NCBI GenBank assembly: GCA_002480085.1 | Contig: DKPJ01000011.1 | Location: 62,001 to 126,000 of the forward strand | Length of the DNA: 64,000 nt | Source: Enterobacteriaceae bacterium UBA7338 | Lineage (GTDB): Bacteria; Pseudomonadota; Gammaproteobacteria; Enterobacterales; Enterobacteriaceae | Direction: 5' to 3' | Shown: positions 27,300-35,801 of the stretch, one piece after another | Numbering within the stretch: position 1 is the first letter of the stretch | How the letters are laid out: the number at the start of each line of letters is the position of its first letter | The notes under the pieces: model-generated | The model's database searches: none | The model's input: the letters and a program-made list of their open reading frames with translations, nothing else | Told to the model about the DNA's origin: nothing | Position numbers and translations under genes: made by a program

Positions 27300-27608
27300 A
27301 TGGCCCAAGAGAACGTTACAAAAGACAAAGCCTCCTCCTGCATCAAATGCTGGGTTCACGGCAGCGTTCAGGGGGTTGGTTTTCGCTACAGCACCCAGCG
27401 TGAGGCGCATCGCCTTGGTTTGACCGGCTACGCCCGTAATATGGATGACGGCAGCGTTGAGGTGTTGGCCTGTGGCGAAGAGGAGAAGATAGCCGAGCTG
27501 CTTGAGTGGCTGAAAGCAGGGGGGCCGCGCAGCGCCCGGGTTGATAATGTCTTAACCGAGCCGCACCAGCCCACCAGGGAGTGGACTAACTTTGGTATCC
27601 GCTACTAA
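27300..27608 (+). CDS. yccX: Acylphosphatase YccX
   Basis: A small enzyme hydrolysing carboxyl-phosphate bonds. The signature VHGSVQGVGFRYSTQREAHRLGLTG carries the catalytic Arg and phosphate loop, and the Asn of GYARNMDDGSVEV is present. The product has 102 residues, about ten more at the N-terminus than E. coli YccX. AAGGAG at 27287-27292 supports the ATG at 27300. It converges with tusE, and the stop codons overlap. Confidence 0.93.
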   Translation: MAQENVTKDKASSCIKCWVHGSVQGVGFRYSTQREAHRLGLTGYARNMDDGSVEVLACGEEEKIAELLEWLKAGGPRSARVDNVLTEPHQPTREWTNFGIRY

Positions 27609-27934
27609 ATGCACTTCACCGGTTTTGGCAGGCCAGCAATCTTGGTGGCCTGCTTAGCCGGGCCTTTAGGGAAAAGGCGGTAGAGGTAGCGGCTGTTGCC
27701 TTTCTCTTCGCCAAACTTATTGGCCATCGCCTTTACCAGCATACGGATTGCCGGAGAGGTGTTAAATTCCAGATAGAACTCGCGTACGAAGCGCACCACT
27801 TCCCAATGCTCAGGTGAGAGGGTAATGGACTCCTGCGCCGCAATAACCTCTGCCAGACCTTCGCTCCACTGGCTGCTCTCTTTCAGATAGCCGTCGTTAT
27901 CGGTATCTATCTCTTTACCTTCAAAGCTCAACAT
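27605..27934 (-). CDS. tusE: Sulfurtransferase TusE
   Basis: TusE accepts sulfur from the TusBCD complex and hands it to MnmA for 2-thiouridine formation in tRNA. The 109-residue product ends in LPKPVKCI, whose penultimate cysteine carries the persulfide. The DsrC-family core SPEHWEVVRFVREFYLEFNTSPAIRML is intact. The start at 27934 matches the E. coli length; an ATG two codons upstream (27940) is possible, and neither has a strong ribosome site. Confidence 0.95.
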   Translation of the reverse strand: MLSFEGKEIDTDNDGYLKESSQWSEGLAEVIAAQESITLSPEHWEVVRFVREFYLEFNTSPAIRMLVKAMANKFGEEKGNSRYLYRLFPKGPAKQATKIAGLPKPVKCI

Positions 27935-27970
27935 AATCATTCACGAATTAGCTAAAAACCGCTGCAGTGT

Positions 27971-28003
27971 AACAAAAAACAAAGCCCCGCATAAGCGGGG
28001 CTT
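27971..28003 (-). terminator. Terminator of yccA
   Basis: The 9-bp stem AAGCCCCGC/GCGGGGCTT with the loop ATAA is followed on the minus strand by TTGTTTTTTGT. It lies 19 bases after the yccA stop. Confidence 0.85.
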
Positions 28004-28021
28004 GAGAGGGTGCCAGAGCGG

Positions 28022-28681
28022 TTAGTCGCGGCTGGAGAAGCCCAGGATGCTCAGCAGGCTGACAAAGATGTTGTACAGCGAGACGTAGAGGCTGACGGTA
28101 GCGCGAATGTAGTTGGTTTCGCCACCGTGAATAATGTTGCTGGTCTCATACAGGATGGCACCAGTAGAGATCAGGATAAACACCGCGCTGATAGCCAGAT
28201 GCAGAGCCGGAAGCTGCAGGAAGATGTTCGCTACCATCCCAATCAGCACCACCACGATCCCCGCCATCAGCATACCGCCAAGGAAGGACATATCTTTGCG
28301 GGTGGTCAGCACGTAGGCCGAGCAGCAGAAGAAGGTCAGCGCGGTACCGCCCAGCGCCAGTCCAATCAGATCGCCCATGCCCGCCGAGAGGTAGGCGTTA
28401 AGCATCGGCCCGAGGATGTAGCCCAGGAAGCCGGTAAAGGCGAACGCAGCCAGGATACCGGCAGGTTTATCCGCCAGCTTATAGGTCAGGAACATTAAGC
28501 CATACATGCCGACCAGGGTCAGGATCAGCCCCGGCGATGGCAGGCCCAGCACCGTGCTGGCAGTCGCGGTGATCGCGGAGAAGGCCAGAGTCAGGCTGAG
28601 CATAAAATAGGTGTTTCGCAGCACTTTATGCGTGCTGAGCAGCGATGTACGCCCACGTGAAGCGCTAACAATACGATCCAT
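28022..28681 (-). CDS. yccA: FtsH-modulating inner-membrane protein YccA (BAX inhibitor-1 family)
   Basis: YccA is a seven-helix inner-membrane protein that binds and is degraded by the FtsH/HflKC protease and slows degradation of SecY. The 219 residues equal E. coli. Seven hydrophobic segments of the UPF0005/Bax-inhibitor fold start at about residue 22. The end ILGFSSRD is conserved. The 270 bp upstream, shared with the divergent OppA-like gene, hold promoters only, as far as I can see. Confidence 0.94.
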   Translation of the reverse strand: MDRIVSASRGRTSLLSTHKVLRNTYFMLSLTLAFSAITATASTVLGLPSPGLILTLVGMYGLMFLTYKLADKPAGILAAFAFTGFLGYILGPMLNAYLSAGMGDLIGLALGGTALTFFCCSAYVLTTRKDMSFLGGMLMAGIVVVLIGMVANIFLQLPALHLAISAVFILISTGAILYETSNIIHGGETNYIRATVSLYVSLYNIFVSLLSILGFSSRD

Positions 28682-28951
28682 GAGTCACTCTCTTATGACA
28701 GATGTAATTAAGGGTGAAGGATAGGTAAACAGAGCGGCAGCTTAAAGCGGTTTTACCCATCTTTACCTGAACAACAATAACTTACGGTTAGCATAGTCTG
28801 CTTTAAATTTCGCTTTTGCCAGCGTTATTGCGCTTTTGCGCGGCTTAAACAGATCAACCTCTTATAGGTGCCTGAAAACTATTGCCTTCTTGCCTGGCGG
28901 ACGCTAAGAGTGTCAAGGATATCGTTAACCAGTACACTATTAAGGCATGAT

Positions 28952-30580
28952 ATGAAACCACAGACAGGTCACCGTTTTGCCCTCTCACTACTGGCAACGG
29001 CCATAATAAGCATAAGCACCGCCACGCTGGCGGCACAGGTTCCGGCAGGAACTGCCCTGGCAGAGCAGCAAACTCTGGTCCGCAACAACGGCAGCGAGCC
29101 TGCCTCACTCGATCCGCATAAGGTAGAAAGCAACGTCGAATTTGATATTATCAGCGACTTATTCGATGGGCTGGTGGCGATCAGGAAAGATGGCAGCGTA
29201 GAGCCTCGATTAGCAGAGAAGTGGGATAATCAGGACAACACCGTCTGGACCTTCCACCTGCGGCCGGGCATCACCTGGTCCGACGGCACAGCCATCACCG
29301 CTCAGGACGTGGTCTGGAGCTGGCAGCGTCTGGTAGATCCGGCTACCGGCTCCCCGTATGCCACCTATCCAGGCAATATGCATATCGTCAACGCAGCGGA
29401 TATTGCGCAGGGCAAAAAAGCGCCGGATACGCTGGGCGTCAAGGCGCTGAACGATACCACGTTACAGGTCACGCTCAGCCAGCCCACGGCGTCGTTCCTG
29501 CCCATGCTGGCTCACCCGTCGCTGGTGCCGGTCGATAAGGTGCTGATTGGCCGTTTTGCCGAAAAATGGACTAAGCCGGAGCACTTCGTCGGCAGCGGGC
29601 CGTACAAAATCACCGACTGGGTGGTGAACGAGAAGATTATCGCCGTGCGCAATCCCCGCTACTGGGATGACAAGCACACCGTCATCAATACCGTTACCTA
29701 CCTGCCTATCAGCGCCGAGACCGCCGACGTCAACCGCTACAAGGCGGGCGAAATCGATATGACCAACACCATTCCGGTAAATCAGTTTGCCCAGCTGAAA
29801 AAGACCCTCGGCGCAGAGGTGCATATCACGCCGCAGCTGGCGACCTACTACTACCAGTTCAATACCACCAAGCCGCCCTTTAACGACGCGCGGGTGCGTC
29901 GGGCGCTCAATATGGCGCTGGACAAAGATATCATTGCCAACAAGGTGATGGGACAGGGGCAGCGCCCGGCGTGGGTCATCAGCCAGCCGGAGATCGGCGG
30001 CGTGACCATCGCCTCACCGGACTACGCCTCCTGGCCGCGGGAGAAACGCATTGCCGAGGCGAAAAAGCTGCTGGCGGAAGCCGGGTTCGACGCGGCGCAT
30101 CCTCTCACCTTTAACCTGCTCTATAACACCATGGAGACCCACCAGCGCATCGCCATCGCCGTCAGCTCAATGTGGCAGAAAAATCTTGGCGTGACCGCGA
30201 AGCTGCAAAATCAGGAGTGGAAAACCATGCTTGATACCATGCACACCGGCAACTTTGACGCCGTGCGCTATGCGTGGATAGCGGACTATGACGATGCGGC
30301 GACCTTCCTGAATACGTTCCGCACCGGCGACAGCGAGAATACCTCCCTGTACAGCAACCCGGCCTATGATGAGCTGATGCACAGTGCGGCGAAGGCGCAG
30401 GACGCGGGCGAGCGCGGCAGGTTCTACCAGCAGGCGGAAGCGATTCTGGCGCAGGACGTGCCGGCGATCCCGGTTTATCACTACGTCAGGGCACGATTAG
30501 TGAAGCCATGGGTAGGCGGATTCGATCCCAACAACCTTGGCTACGTTTTTACAAAGGATCTCTACATCACCAAACACTGA
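28952..30580 (+). CDS. OppA/MppA-type periplasmic oligopeptide-binding protein (orphan)
   Basis: A solute-binding protein of the SBP_bac_5 family, 542 residues, with a cleavable signal ending TATLAAQVPAG. It is clearly an OppA paralogue: LVRNNGSEPASLDPHKVES, KTVINTVTYLPIS-type segments and the end ARLVKPWVGGF are nearly those of E. coli OppA. The longer open frame from 28868 was rejected; the ATG at 28952 has AAGG six bases upstream and starts the signal peptide. No permease or ATPase genes are beside it, so it must share Opp or Dpp components, as MppA does. E. coli has no gene here between yccA and serT. Confidence 0.9.
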   Translation: MKPQTGHRFALSLLATAIISISTATLAAQVPAGTALAEQQTLVRNNGSEPASLDPHKVESNVEFDIISDLFDGLVAIRKDGSVEPRLAEKWDNQDNTVWTFHLRPGITWSDGTAITAQDVVWSWQRLVDPATGSPYATYPGNMHIVNAADIAQGKKAPDTLGVKALNDTTLQVTLSQPTASFLPMLAHPSLVPVDKVLIGRFAEKWTKPEHFVGSGPYKITDWVVNEKIIAVRNPRYWDDKHTVINTVTYLPISAETADVNRYKAGEIDMTNTIPVNQFAQLKKTLGAEVHITPQLATYYYQFNTTKPPFNDARVRRALNMALDKDIIANKVMGQGQRPAWVISQPEIGGVTIASPDYASWPREKRIAEAKKLLAEAGFDAAHPLTFNLLYNTMETHQRIAIAVSSMWQKNLGVTAKLQNQEWKTMLDTMHTGNFDAVRYAWIADYDDAATFLNTFRTGDSENTSLYSNPAYDELMHSAAKAQDAGERGRFYQQAEAILAQDVPAIPVYHYVRARLVKPWVGGFDPNNLGYVFTKDLYITKH

Positions 30581-30670
30581 TAATTTTGCTGGTTTAATGG
30601 TCAATGCGCTGTACTTTCAGCCGATTAACAGCATATTGCTTGTTTTTCAGGCAAACAGATAACGCAGGGG

Positions 30671-30699
30671 TTTACACGACGCATCGAGGTGTTTATAGT
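30671..30699 (+). promoter_or_regulatory. Sigma-70 promoter of serT
   Basis: TTTACA (30671-30676), a 17-bp spacer and TATAGT (30694-30699) are followed by a GC-rich discriminator (GCGCC) typical of stringently controlled stable-RNA promoters. The tRNA begins 13 bases after the -10. Confidence 0.85.
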
Positions 30700-30711
30700 G
30701 CGCCTCATTCC

Positions 30712-30799
30712 GGAAGTGTGGCCGAGCGGTTGAAGGCACCGGTCTTGAAAACCGGCGACCCGAAAGGGTTCCAGAGTTCGAATCTCTGCGCTTCCGCCA
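30712..30799 (+). tRNA. serT: tRNA-Ser(UGA)
   Basis: An 88-nt class II tRNA with encoded CCA. The acceptor arms GGAAGTG/CGCTTCC pair, the anticodon loop CTTGAAA gives anticodon TGA (30746-30748), and the long variable arm and TTCGAAT T-loop are present. The sequence matches E. coli serT, which also follows yccA. Confidence 0.98.
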
Positions 30800-30809
30800 A
30801 ATGCGGAAT

Positions 30810-30842
30810 AGCCCTGCGATAGCAATATCGCAGGGCTTTTTT
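30810..30842 (+). terminator. Terminator of serT
   Basis: A 12-bp perfect stem AGCCCTGCGATA/TATCGCAGGGCT with the loop GCAA is followed by a T-run, ten bases after the tRNA. Confidence 0.93.
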
Positions 30843-30927
30843 CTTTTGGGAATTTCACCCTACGGTAAGATAACCACAAGGCGTTCTTCGGTTGTACAAT
30901 CACTGCACACTCACACCGGAGATCACC

Positions 30928-31788
30928 ATGTCAAAACCCACTATGAGTTACCGCCTCGGCGACCGCGAAGTGAACCGTTTAGGCTATGGCGCAATGCAGC
31001 TGGCAGGCCCAGGGGTCTTTGGGCCTGTTAAAGATGAAGCGCGGGCCATTCAGGTCCTGCGTGACGCCGTCGCTTCTGGCGTTAACCACATCGATACCAG
31101 CGATTTTTACGGCCCGCATGAAACCAACCGGCTGATTAAAAAAGCGCTACATCCTTATCCTGACGATCTCTGCATCGTGACGAAAGTTGGCGCTCGCCGC
31201 GATGAGAAAGGCGGATGGCTGCCGGCATTCACTCCGGAGGAGCTGACGCGTGCGGTAGAAAGTAACCTGGAAAACCTGGGGCTGGACGTTATACCCGTCG
31301 TCAATCTGCGCAGCATGTTTAATGTTCATCATCCAGAGGAAGGTTCGCTGGAAAGGGAGCTGGAAACGTTAATTAAGCTCAAGGAGCGTGGACTGATCCA
31401 GCATATTGGTCTGAGTCATGTCACCGCCAAACAGGTCGCCGATGCGCAACAGATGACGCCCATTGTCTGTGTTCAGAACATGTATAACCTTGCCAACCGG
31501 CAGGACGATGCGCTGGTTGATCAACTGGCTGCTCAAGGGATCGCATACGTACCGTTCTTCCCGCTCGGTGGCTTCTCGCCGTTACAGTCTGCCCAACTCA
31601 ATGACGTCGCCACTGAATTACAGGCGACGCCGATGCAGGTTGCGCTCGCCTGGTTACTAAAACGCTCGCCCAATATTCTGTTAATTCCCGGCACGTCGTC
31701 GCCGCAGCATTTGCAGGAGAATCTGGCAAGCGTACAATTAACCCTGTCAGACGAGGTGATGGAAAAGCTGAACGGGGTGAGTGTCTAA
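30928..31788 (+). CDS. Aldo/keto reductase, YdbC-like
   Basis: A 286-residue NADPH-dependent aldo/keto reductase, the same length as E. coli YdbC (pyridoxal reductase type) and similar throughout (VNRLGYGAMQLAGPGVFG; GVNHIDTSDFYGPH; VPFFPLGGF; LLIPGTSS). The catalytic tetrad is visible as Asp in DTSDFY, Tyr in FYGPH, Lys in VTKVGARR and His in IQHIGLSH. The start at 30928 has GGAG six bases upstream; the longer frame from 30892 was rejected. The exact substrate is unknown. It probably forms a short unit with the EamA gene 24 bp downstream. Confidence 0.88.
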   Translation: MSKPTMSYRLGDREVNRLGYGAMQLAGPGVFGPVKDEARAIQVLRDAVASGVNHIDTSDFYGPHETNRLIKKALHPYPDDLCIVTKVGARRDEKGGWLPAFTPEELTRAVESNLENLGLDVIPVVNLRSMFNVHHPEEGSLERELETLIKLKERGLIQHIGLSHVTAKQVADAQQMTPIVCVQNMYNLANRQDDALVDQLAAQGIAYVPFFPLGGFSPLQSAQLNDVATELQATPMQVALAWLLKRSPNILLIPGTSSPQHLQENLASVQLTLSDEVMEKLNGVSV

Positions 31789-31812
31789 GCAGTCGCTGGC
31801 GAAGGGTAACTG

Positions 31813-32652
31813 ATGAAAAAATTTTTGCTTATCGCTTTTACCCTGCTGGCCTTCGCCGCAAACTCTGTTCTGTGCCGCATCGCGTTGCGCGAAGGTCATG
31901 CCGATCCTGCAACATTCAGCGTCTTACGCCTGCTGGCGGGGGCAGTCGTGCTGCTGCTTCTCCAGCTGGCGTCACGTGGATGGGGCGGCATCCGCTGGAA
32001 CATGGTGAACGCGGGGCTGCTCACCGCCTATGTACTTCTCTTCTCGCTGGCCTATCTCCATCTTGATACCGCCACCGGGGCGCTGCTGCTTTTCGGTGCC
32101 GTTCAGGTCTGCATGGTGCTGTGGGGAACGCTGCAGGGAGAGAAAACGGGTTTGCGTAAGTGGTCTGGTATTGCGGTAGCCATTGCGGGTATTGCGATCC
32201 TGCTTCTGCCGGGCGCCAGCATGCCCTCTGCGCTGCCAGCGATTATGATGATCGCCTCCGGGCTGGCATGGGGTGCTTACTCAGTGAGAGGCAAGCGCGT
32301 GTCCGACCCCACCGGGGCCACCACCGGGAATTTTCTCCTCAGCGTGCCGATTATCGCCACGCTGTTTCTGCTCTCGCCTGAGCACGCCTTAGCCGACAGG
32401 TGGGGCATCCTGCTTGCCCTCATCTCTGGCGGCCTCACCTCAGGGCTGGCCTATGTTCTCTGGTATGTCATCGTCCGCGACATCTCATCCGCCACGGCCA
32501 GCACCCTGCAACTGAGCGTACCCTGTCTGGCCGCGCTGGGGGGCACGCTGTTTCTGGGGGAGATCCCGAGCATCCGGATGGTTATTGCCGCCGTGCTGGT
32601 GCTGGCCGGGATTTTGATTGTGATTAAGGCCGATCGTCGCGCGGCGGGATAA
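31813..32652 (+). CDS. EamA/DMT-superfamily transporter
   Basis: A 279-residue inner-membrane protein with about ten hydrophobic helices in two EamA repeats (about residues 5-135 and 142-275; PSALPAIMMIASGLAWGAYSV opens the second half). It resembles small-metabolite exporters of the drug/metabolite family. The substrate cannot be read from sequence. The gene lies directly after the aldo/keto reductase on the same strand and converges with the GTPase operon. Confidence 0.85.
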   Translation: MKKFLLIAFTLLAFAANSVLCRIALREGHADPATFSVLRLLAGAVVLLLLQLASRGWGGIRWNMVNAGLLTAYVLLFSLAYLHLDTATGALLLFGAVQVCMVLWGTLQGEKTGLRKWSGIAVAIAGIAILLLPGASMPSALPAIMMIASGLAWGAYSVRGKRVSDPTGATTGNFLLSVPIIATLFLLSPEHALADRWGILLALISGGLTSGLAYVLWYVIVRDISSATASTLQLSVPCLAALGGTLFLGEIPSIRMVIAAVLVLAGILIVIKADRRAAG

Positions 32653-32660
32653 AGCCTTAG

Positions 32661-32685
32661 ACCCGCTACCAGATCGGTAGCGGGT
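32661..32685. terminator. Hairpin between the EamA gene and the GTPase operon
   Basis: The perfect 10-bp stem ACCCGCTACC/GGTAGCGGGT with the 5-nt loop AGATC lies between convergent stop codons. It lacks a clear T-run on either strand, so termination is likely but not certain. Confidence 0.55.
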
Positions 32686-32691
32686 ACAGGG

Positions 32692-34770
32692 TTACAGGGC
32701 GGTAACCTGAGCCAGCAGCTGCTGGTACGCCTGCTTCTCCTGCTCTTTATTGGCTAAGGCCATACGTACCGCGTCAAGCTCAGCCTGAATGCTGCTGGTG
32801 AGCTTATCTTCCAGCGAGCTTTGCAGCTGCGCCATCTGGCTGAGCACGTTATCAACCCCACGCGCCAGGTTAGAACGCAGCTGCTCAAGCACATTTGCCA
32901 GCGCCTGCTCCTGCATTTTTCTAAGCCTGTCCATCTCATCCCGCTGCTTGATCTCACCGCTGTCGGGAATAACGGCGGCGGCATCCCCCAGCGTGAGGTC
33001 TAGCTCCGGCAGTTTCAGATTATCGATGACGCCATTCAACGTGCTTTTAAACAGGGCCGGATCAAAGTCATCGCTTGCGGTGTCGAGGTGAGGCAGCAGC
33101 GCCTTGCGTAAATTGCTGCGCAGCGTCAACGGGTCAAGGAGCTGATTCACGTGATCGCGCAGGCTAGCGGCGCACCGATTGCCATATTCGCGTACCTGTT
33201 CGATAGCGTCCGTTGCCAGCATATACTCGTAATTTTCGGTCGAGGTGTAGTAGACGGTGCGGGTATCACCCCAGGTCCAGGGTTTATACCAGGTAGAGTC
33301 CGACTCTTCATAGGATTGCCGTACCGTACGTGACCCTGTGCGGGTATGCTGTCGGGAATATTCTTGCCGTTCACTGCTCAGCGTATTTAACATCTTCTGG
33401 CTTTCACGGCTGGCATGCAGGCGAACATCATCGATGATGTTCTCAAGCTCGTTAGCGATAGACGAAATCCGCTTTTTAAAACCTGCCTGCTGTTTTTCAA
33501 GGGATTGTAGATCCTGGCTGCTGAGTAGGTGGATACGCTGCTGAATAGTTTGCGTAAAGCCGGTGCGCCACTGCTGAAGCTGTTCAGCTGTTTCACGCTC
33601 TACCCCTTCGCGTTGCGCCAGCAGCAAAGCCTCACGATCCTTTCGTGCCTGCTGGTACTGCCCGATTAGCGCATCAAAATTGGCGATTTGCAGCCACTCT
33701 GGTTGGGTGATTGGCTCACCCCAGCACTCTTCGGCCATATCCTGAATCTGGCCGTAGGTGTGGCGCATAGAGGTGCCCCATTTCTCCTCAGGCCAGTGGG
33801 CGAAGCCATAGGCAAAGGTGCTAGCGAAAATGGGGTCGGCTAGCTGAGTAAGAATAGCGGCAAGGCGCGGATTGTCTTTCTCTTGCTGGTGCCTGCGCAG
33901 CTCTGCCATCTTATCCCCGGCAACGCCTCGCAGACGCTTATGCAGGTTGGTAGTGGTCTCGGTTAACGAATCGCGATCGTAGCCGTCGTCCTGAATAGCG
34001 GAGTCAAACTGACCCGCCACGACAACCAGCCGCTTTACGCCTTTGGCAGGCAGCTGTTGGAATAGTAGCTGCACGTCGGACTCATCAAAAAACTGGCTAC
34101 AGCGGGAGAGAAAAAAGACCACATCGCTCTCTGCCATATAGTCGCGTGTTTTTTGGGAGCGGCTCTGCACCGGATCGTTCATCCCTGGCGTGTCCACCAC
34201 CGCAAAGCCGCGCAGTTTCTCATCCGGCAGCGTCAGGACGGTGGATTTTACCCGCGCGGTATAGTCGCCATCGTTGCCCGTGTATTGGTTCAGCAGCCCT
34301 TGCAAACCCTGCAGATCGTCAGCAAAAAACGTCTCTTTATCTTTGCCGTTCACGTGTTCGTCATGCTGCCGCGCCATCGCCACCAGCTCCCGGGCCACTT
34401 TTTCCCGGTCGCTGTCGCCGCTCTGGGCGGCAAGTTGTGCAATCGCCTGCCACTCCTCCTGGCTATAGTATTCCACTTCAAGGCTATATTGTCCGCCATA
34501 GATCACTTTGGTCAGGTTAGCCGTTTTGGGCGTAGCGGCTTCCGGCAGGATCGGCACGCCGTCAAACAGCAGCGCGTTGAGGAAGGAGCTTTTGCCTGCT
34601 TTAACCTGTCCCATAATGCCGATATTGAGCGTCTGCTCCTCCTGCTGCCAGCGGTGCAGCTTCGTCTGGTAGTCGCTAAGGATCTCTTGTAGGGCGCTGG
34701 CATTGCTGGCAAAGGGCCGCAGGCTCTCCTGCTGGTTATTCAGAAAGGATGAAATAGCGGTAATGTTCAT
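32692..34770 (-). CDS. Dynamin-like GTPase, 692 aa (last gene of GTPase/TerB operon)
   Basis: A large dynamin-family GTPase. G1 is GQVKAGKSS (54-62), the switch threonine region is ATPKTANLTKVIYGG (79-93), and G3 is DTPG (193-196). G4 is unusual: AGQFD occupies the place of the usual (N/T)KxD. The C-terminal half (about 380-690) is helical with long coiled-coil stretches (residues 390-450 and 615-690) and a tryptophan-rich patch (STWYKPWTWG), typical of the stalk and tip. It begins eight bases after the upstream TerB-like gene. It resembles the general layout of ETEC LeoA/LeoC and CrfC-type dynamins; I cannot assign it to one. Confidence 0.8.
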   Translation of the reverse strand: MNITAISSFLNNQQESLRPFASNASALQEILSDYQTKLHRWQQEEQTLNIGIMGQVKAGKSSFLNALLFDGVPILPEAATPKTANLTKVIYGGQYSLEVEYYSQEEWQAIAQLAAQSGDSDREKVARELVAMARQHDEHVNGKDKETFFADDLQGLQGLLNQYTGNDGDYTARVKSTVLTLPDEKLRGFAVVDTPGMNDPVQSRSQKTRDYMAESDVVFFLSRCSQFFDESDVQLLFQQLPAKGVKRLVVVAGQFDSAIQDDGYDRDSLTETTTNLHKRLRGVAGDKMAELRRHQQEKDNPRLAAILTQLADPIFASTFAYGFAHWPEEKWGTSMRHTYGQIQDMAEECWGEPITQPEWLQIANFDALIGQYQQARKDREALLLAQREGVERETAEQLQQWRTGFTQTIQQRIHLLSSQDLQSLEKQQAGFKKRISSIANELENIIDDVRLHASRESQKMLNTLSSERQEYSRQHTRTGSRTVRQSYEESDSTWYKPWTWGDTRTVYYTSTENYEYMLATDAIEQVREYGNRCAASLRDHVNQLLDPLTLRSNLRKALLPHLDTASDDFDPALFKSTLNGVIDNLKLPELDLTLGDAAAVIPDSGEIKQRDEMDRLRKMQEQALANVLEQLRSNLARGVDNVLSQMAQLQSSLEDKLTSSIQAELDAVRMALANKEQEKQAYQQLLAQVTAL

Positions 34771-34778
34771 AGCAGACC

Positions 34779-35801
34779 TTACTGGAAGAAGTTCTTTATG
34801 GTTGCACTCGGCGTAACGATATGAATATTGTTATTTTTGATAAAATTCTTCATTTCGTCACTGATATAGTCAAAAGTAACATCTATCCTGCTAGGGGAAT
34901 TACTCTCACCATCACCGATGCGAATTTCAGAGAGCTGGTTTAGATGAAGAATGTCATTAGGGAGCGTGCGAAAAAGATTTTGGCCGCTCACCGTGAACGA
35001 AGTGGTGTTAATTTGTAGTATCTTGGTACGCTTTAAAAATTTTAAATTTTGCAGTGAATTTTCATCAAATAACCGCTGGGAAAGTGAAATGAAGATATTT
35101 TTTACATTGAATAATAAGTCCACCTCTTCAGGTAGCGGGAAGTGAGAGCTGTTAAGCATAAGTTTCGAAACCTCTGCCAGGCTATGTGAATAGCACGGTA
35201 TAACATTACTTAACTCTTTCTCACGTACCCAGGCAAACAACCTTTTTTCTCTTGATATGGGAAGATCGTAAAGAAACTCCGCATAGACAGAGTAGGCGTC
35301 CAGGCTTAAGTCCGCATTTGGCCTCTCTAGTTCATCGACGTTCAGCCCGAGAATAAACGCCGCAAAATAGACAATATCGGCAACGTTCCGCTCGGCTAAT
35401 TTAAAAAAGCCTGCTAATGCCTCGAGGAGCTGAATAGTGCTGTCGCTTAACGGCTTCGCTACGCGAGAAAAAATCATCATATCCAGCAGCAGGGCGTGAG
35501 CAAGCTGTTCATCTTTTTGAACTAATTTAATGGCCTCGGCAAGGCCGCTTTTCGCCAGACGAGCGGCCATTTCACAAAGCTCCACCTGTCGCCCGGCAAG
35601 GCCTACTGCCGGTAGCCAGGACTCCAGCATCCGCTGTTGCTGCTCGGCGATGGCCCCCTCCTGCAATAAGGCCATCAAAAACAGTGCGCTGTAGTGCATC
35701 CGGGTGTTTTCGTCATATTTAAGCGCGTAGTGATCGCTGTAGGGTTGCTGTTGAAGACTAAGTTCATCAAGCTGATTTAAAATATTTTGCAGGGCGATCA
35801 T
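34779..35801 (-). CDS. TerB-like helical protein with AT-rich C-terminal half (340 aa)
   Basis: The N-terminal half (about residues 35-165) is all-helical and resembles the TerB/DjlA-type fold: FLMALLQEGAIAEQQQRMLESW and QLLEALAGFFKLAERNVADIVYFAAFILGL. The same pattern occurs in the neighbouring 311-residue protein, so the two are paralogues. The C-terminal half (about 190-340) is different, rich in Asn, Ser and Phe and encoded by markedly AT-rich DNA. No catalytic motif is seen. The ATG overlaps the upstream gene's stop (ATGA). The TerB assignment is by eye and tentative. Confidence 0.6.
   Translation of the reverse strand: MIALQNILNQLDELSLQQQPYSDHYALKYDENTRMHYSALFLMALLQEGAIAEQQQRMLESWLPAVGLAGRQVELCEMAARLAKSGLAEAIKLVQKDEQLAHALLLDMMIFSRVAKPLSDSTIQLLEALAGFFKLAERNVADIVYFAAFILGLNVDELERPNADLSLDAYSVYAEFLYDLPISREKRLFAWVREKELSNVIPCYSHSLAEVSKLMLNSSHFPLPEEVDLLFNVKNIFISLSQRLFDENSLQNLKFLKRTKILQINTTSFTVSGQNLFRTLPNDILHLNQLSEIRIGDGESNSPSRIDVTFDYISDEMKNFIKNNNIHIVTPSATIKNFFQ

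Noticed and set aside
30712..30799. serT 3' end as an island attachment site
   Set aside because: No second copy of the tRNA end and no integrase were found in the window, so no att site is called.
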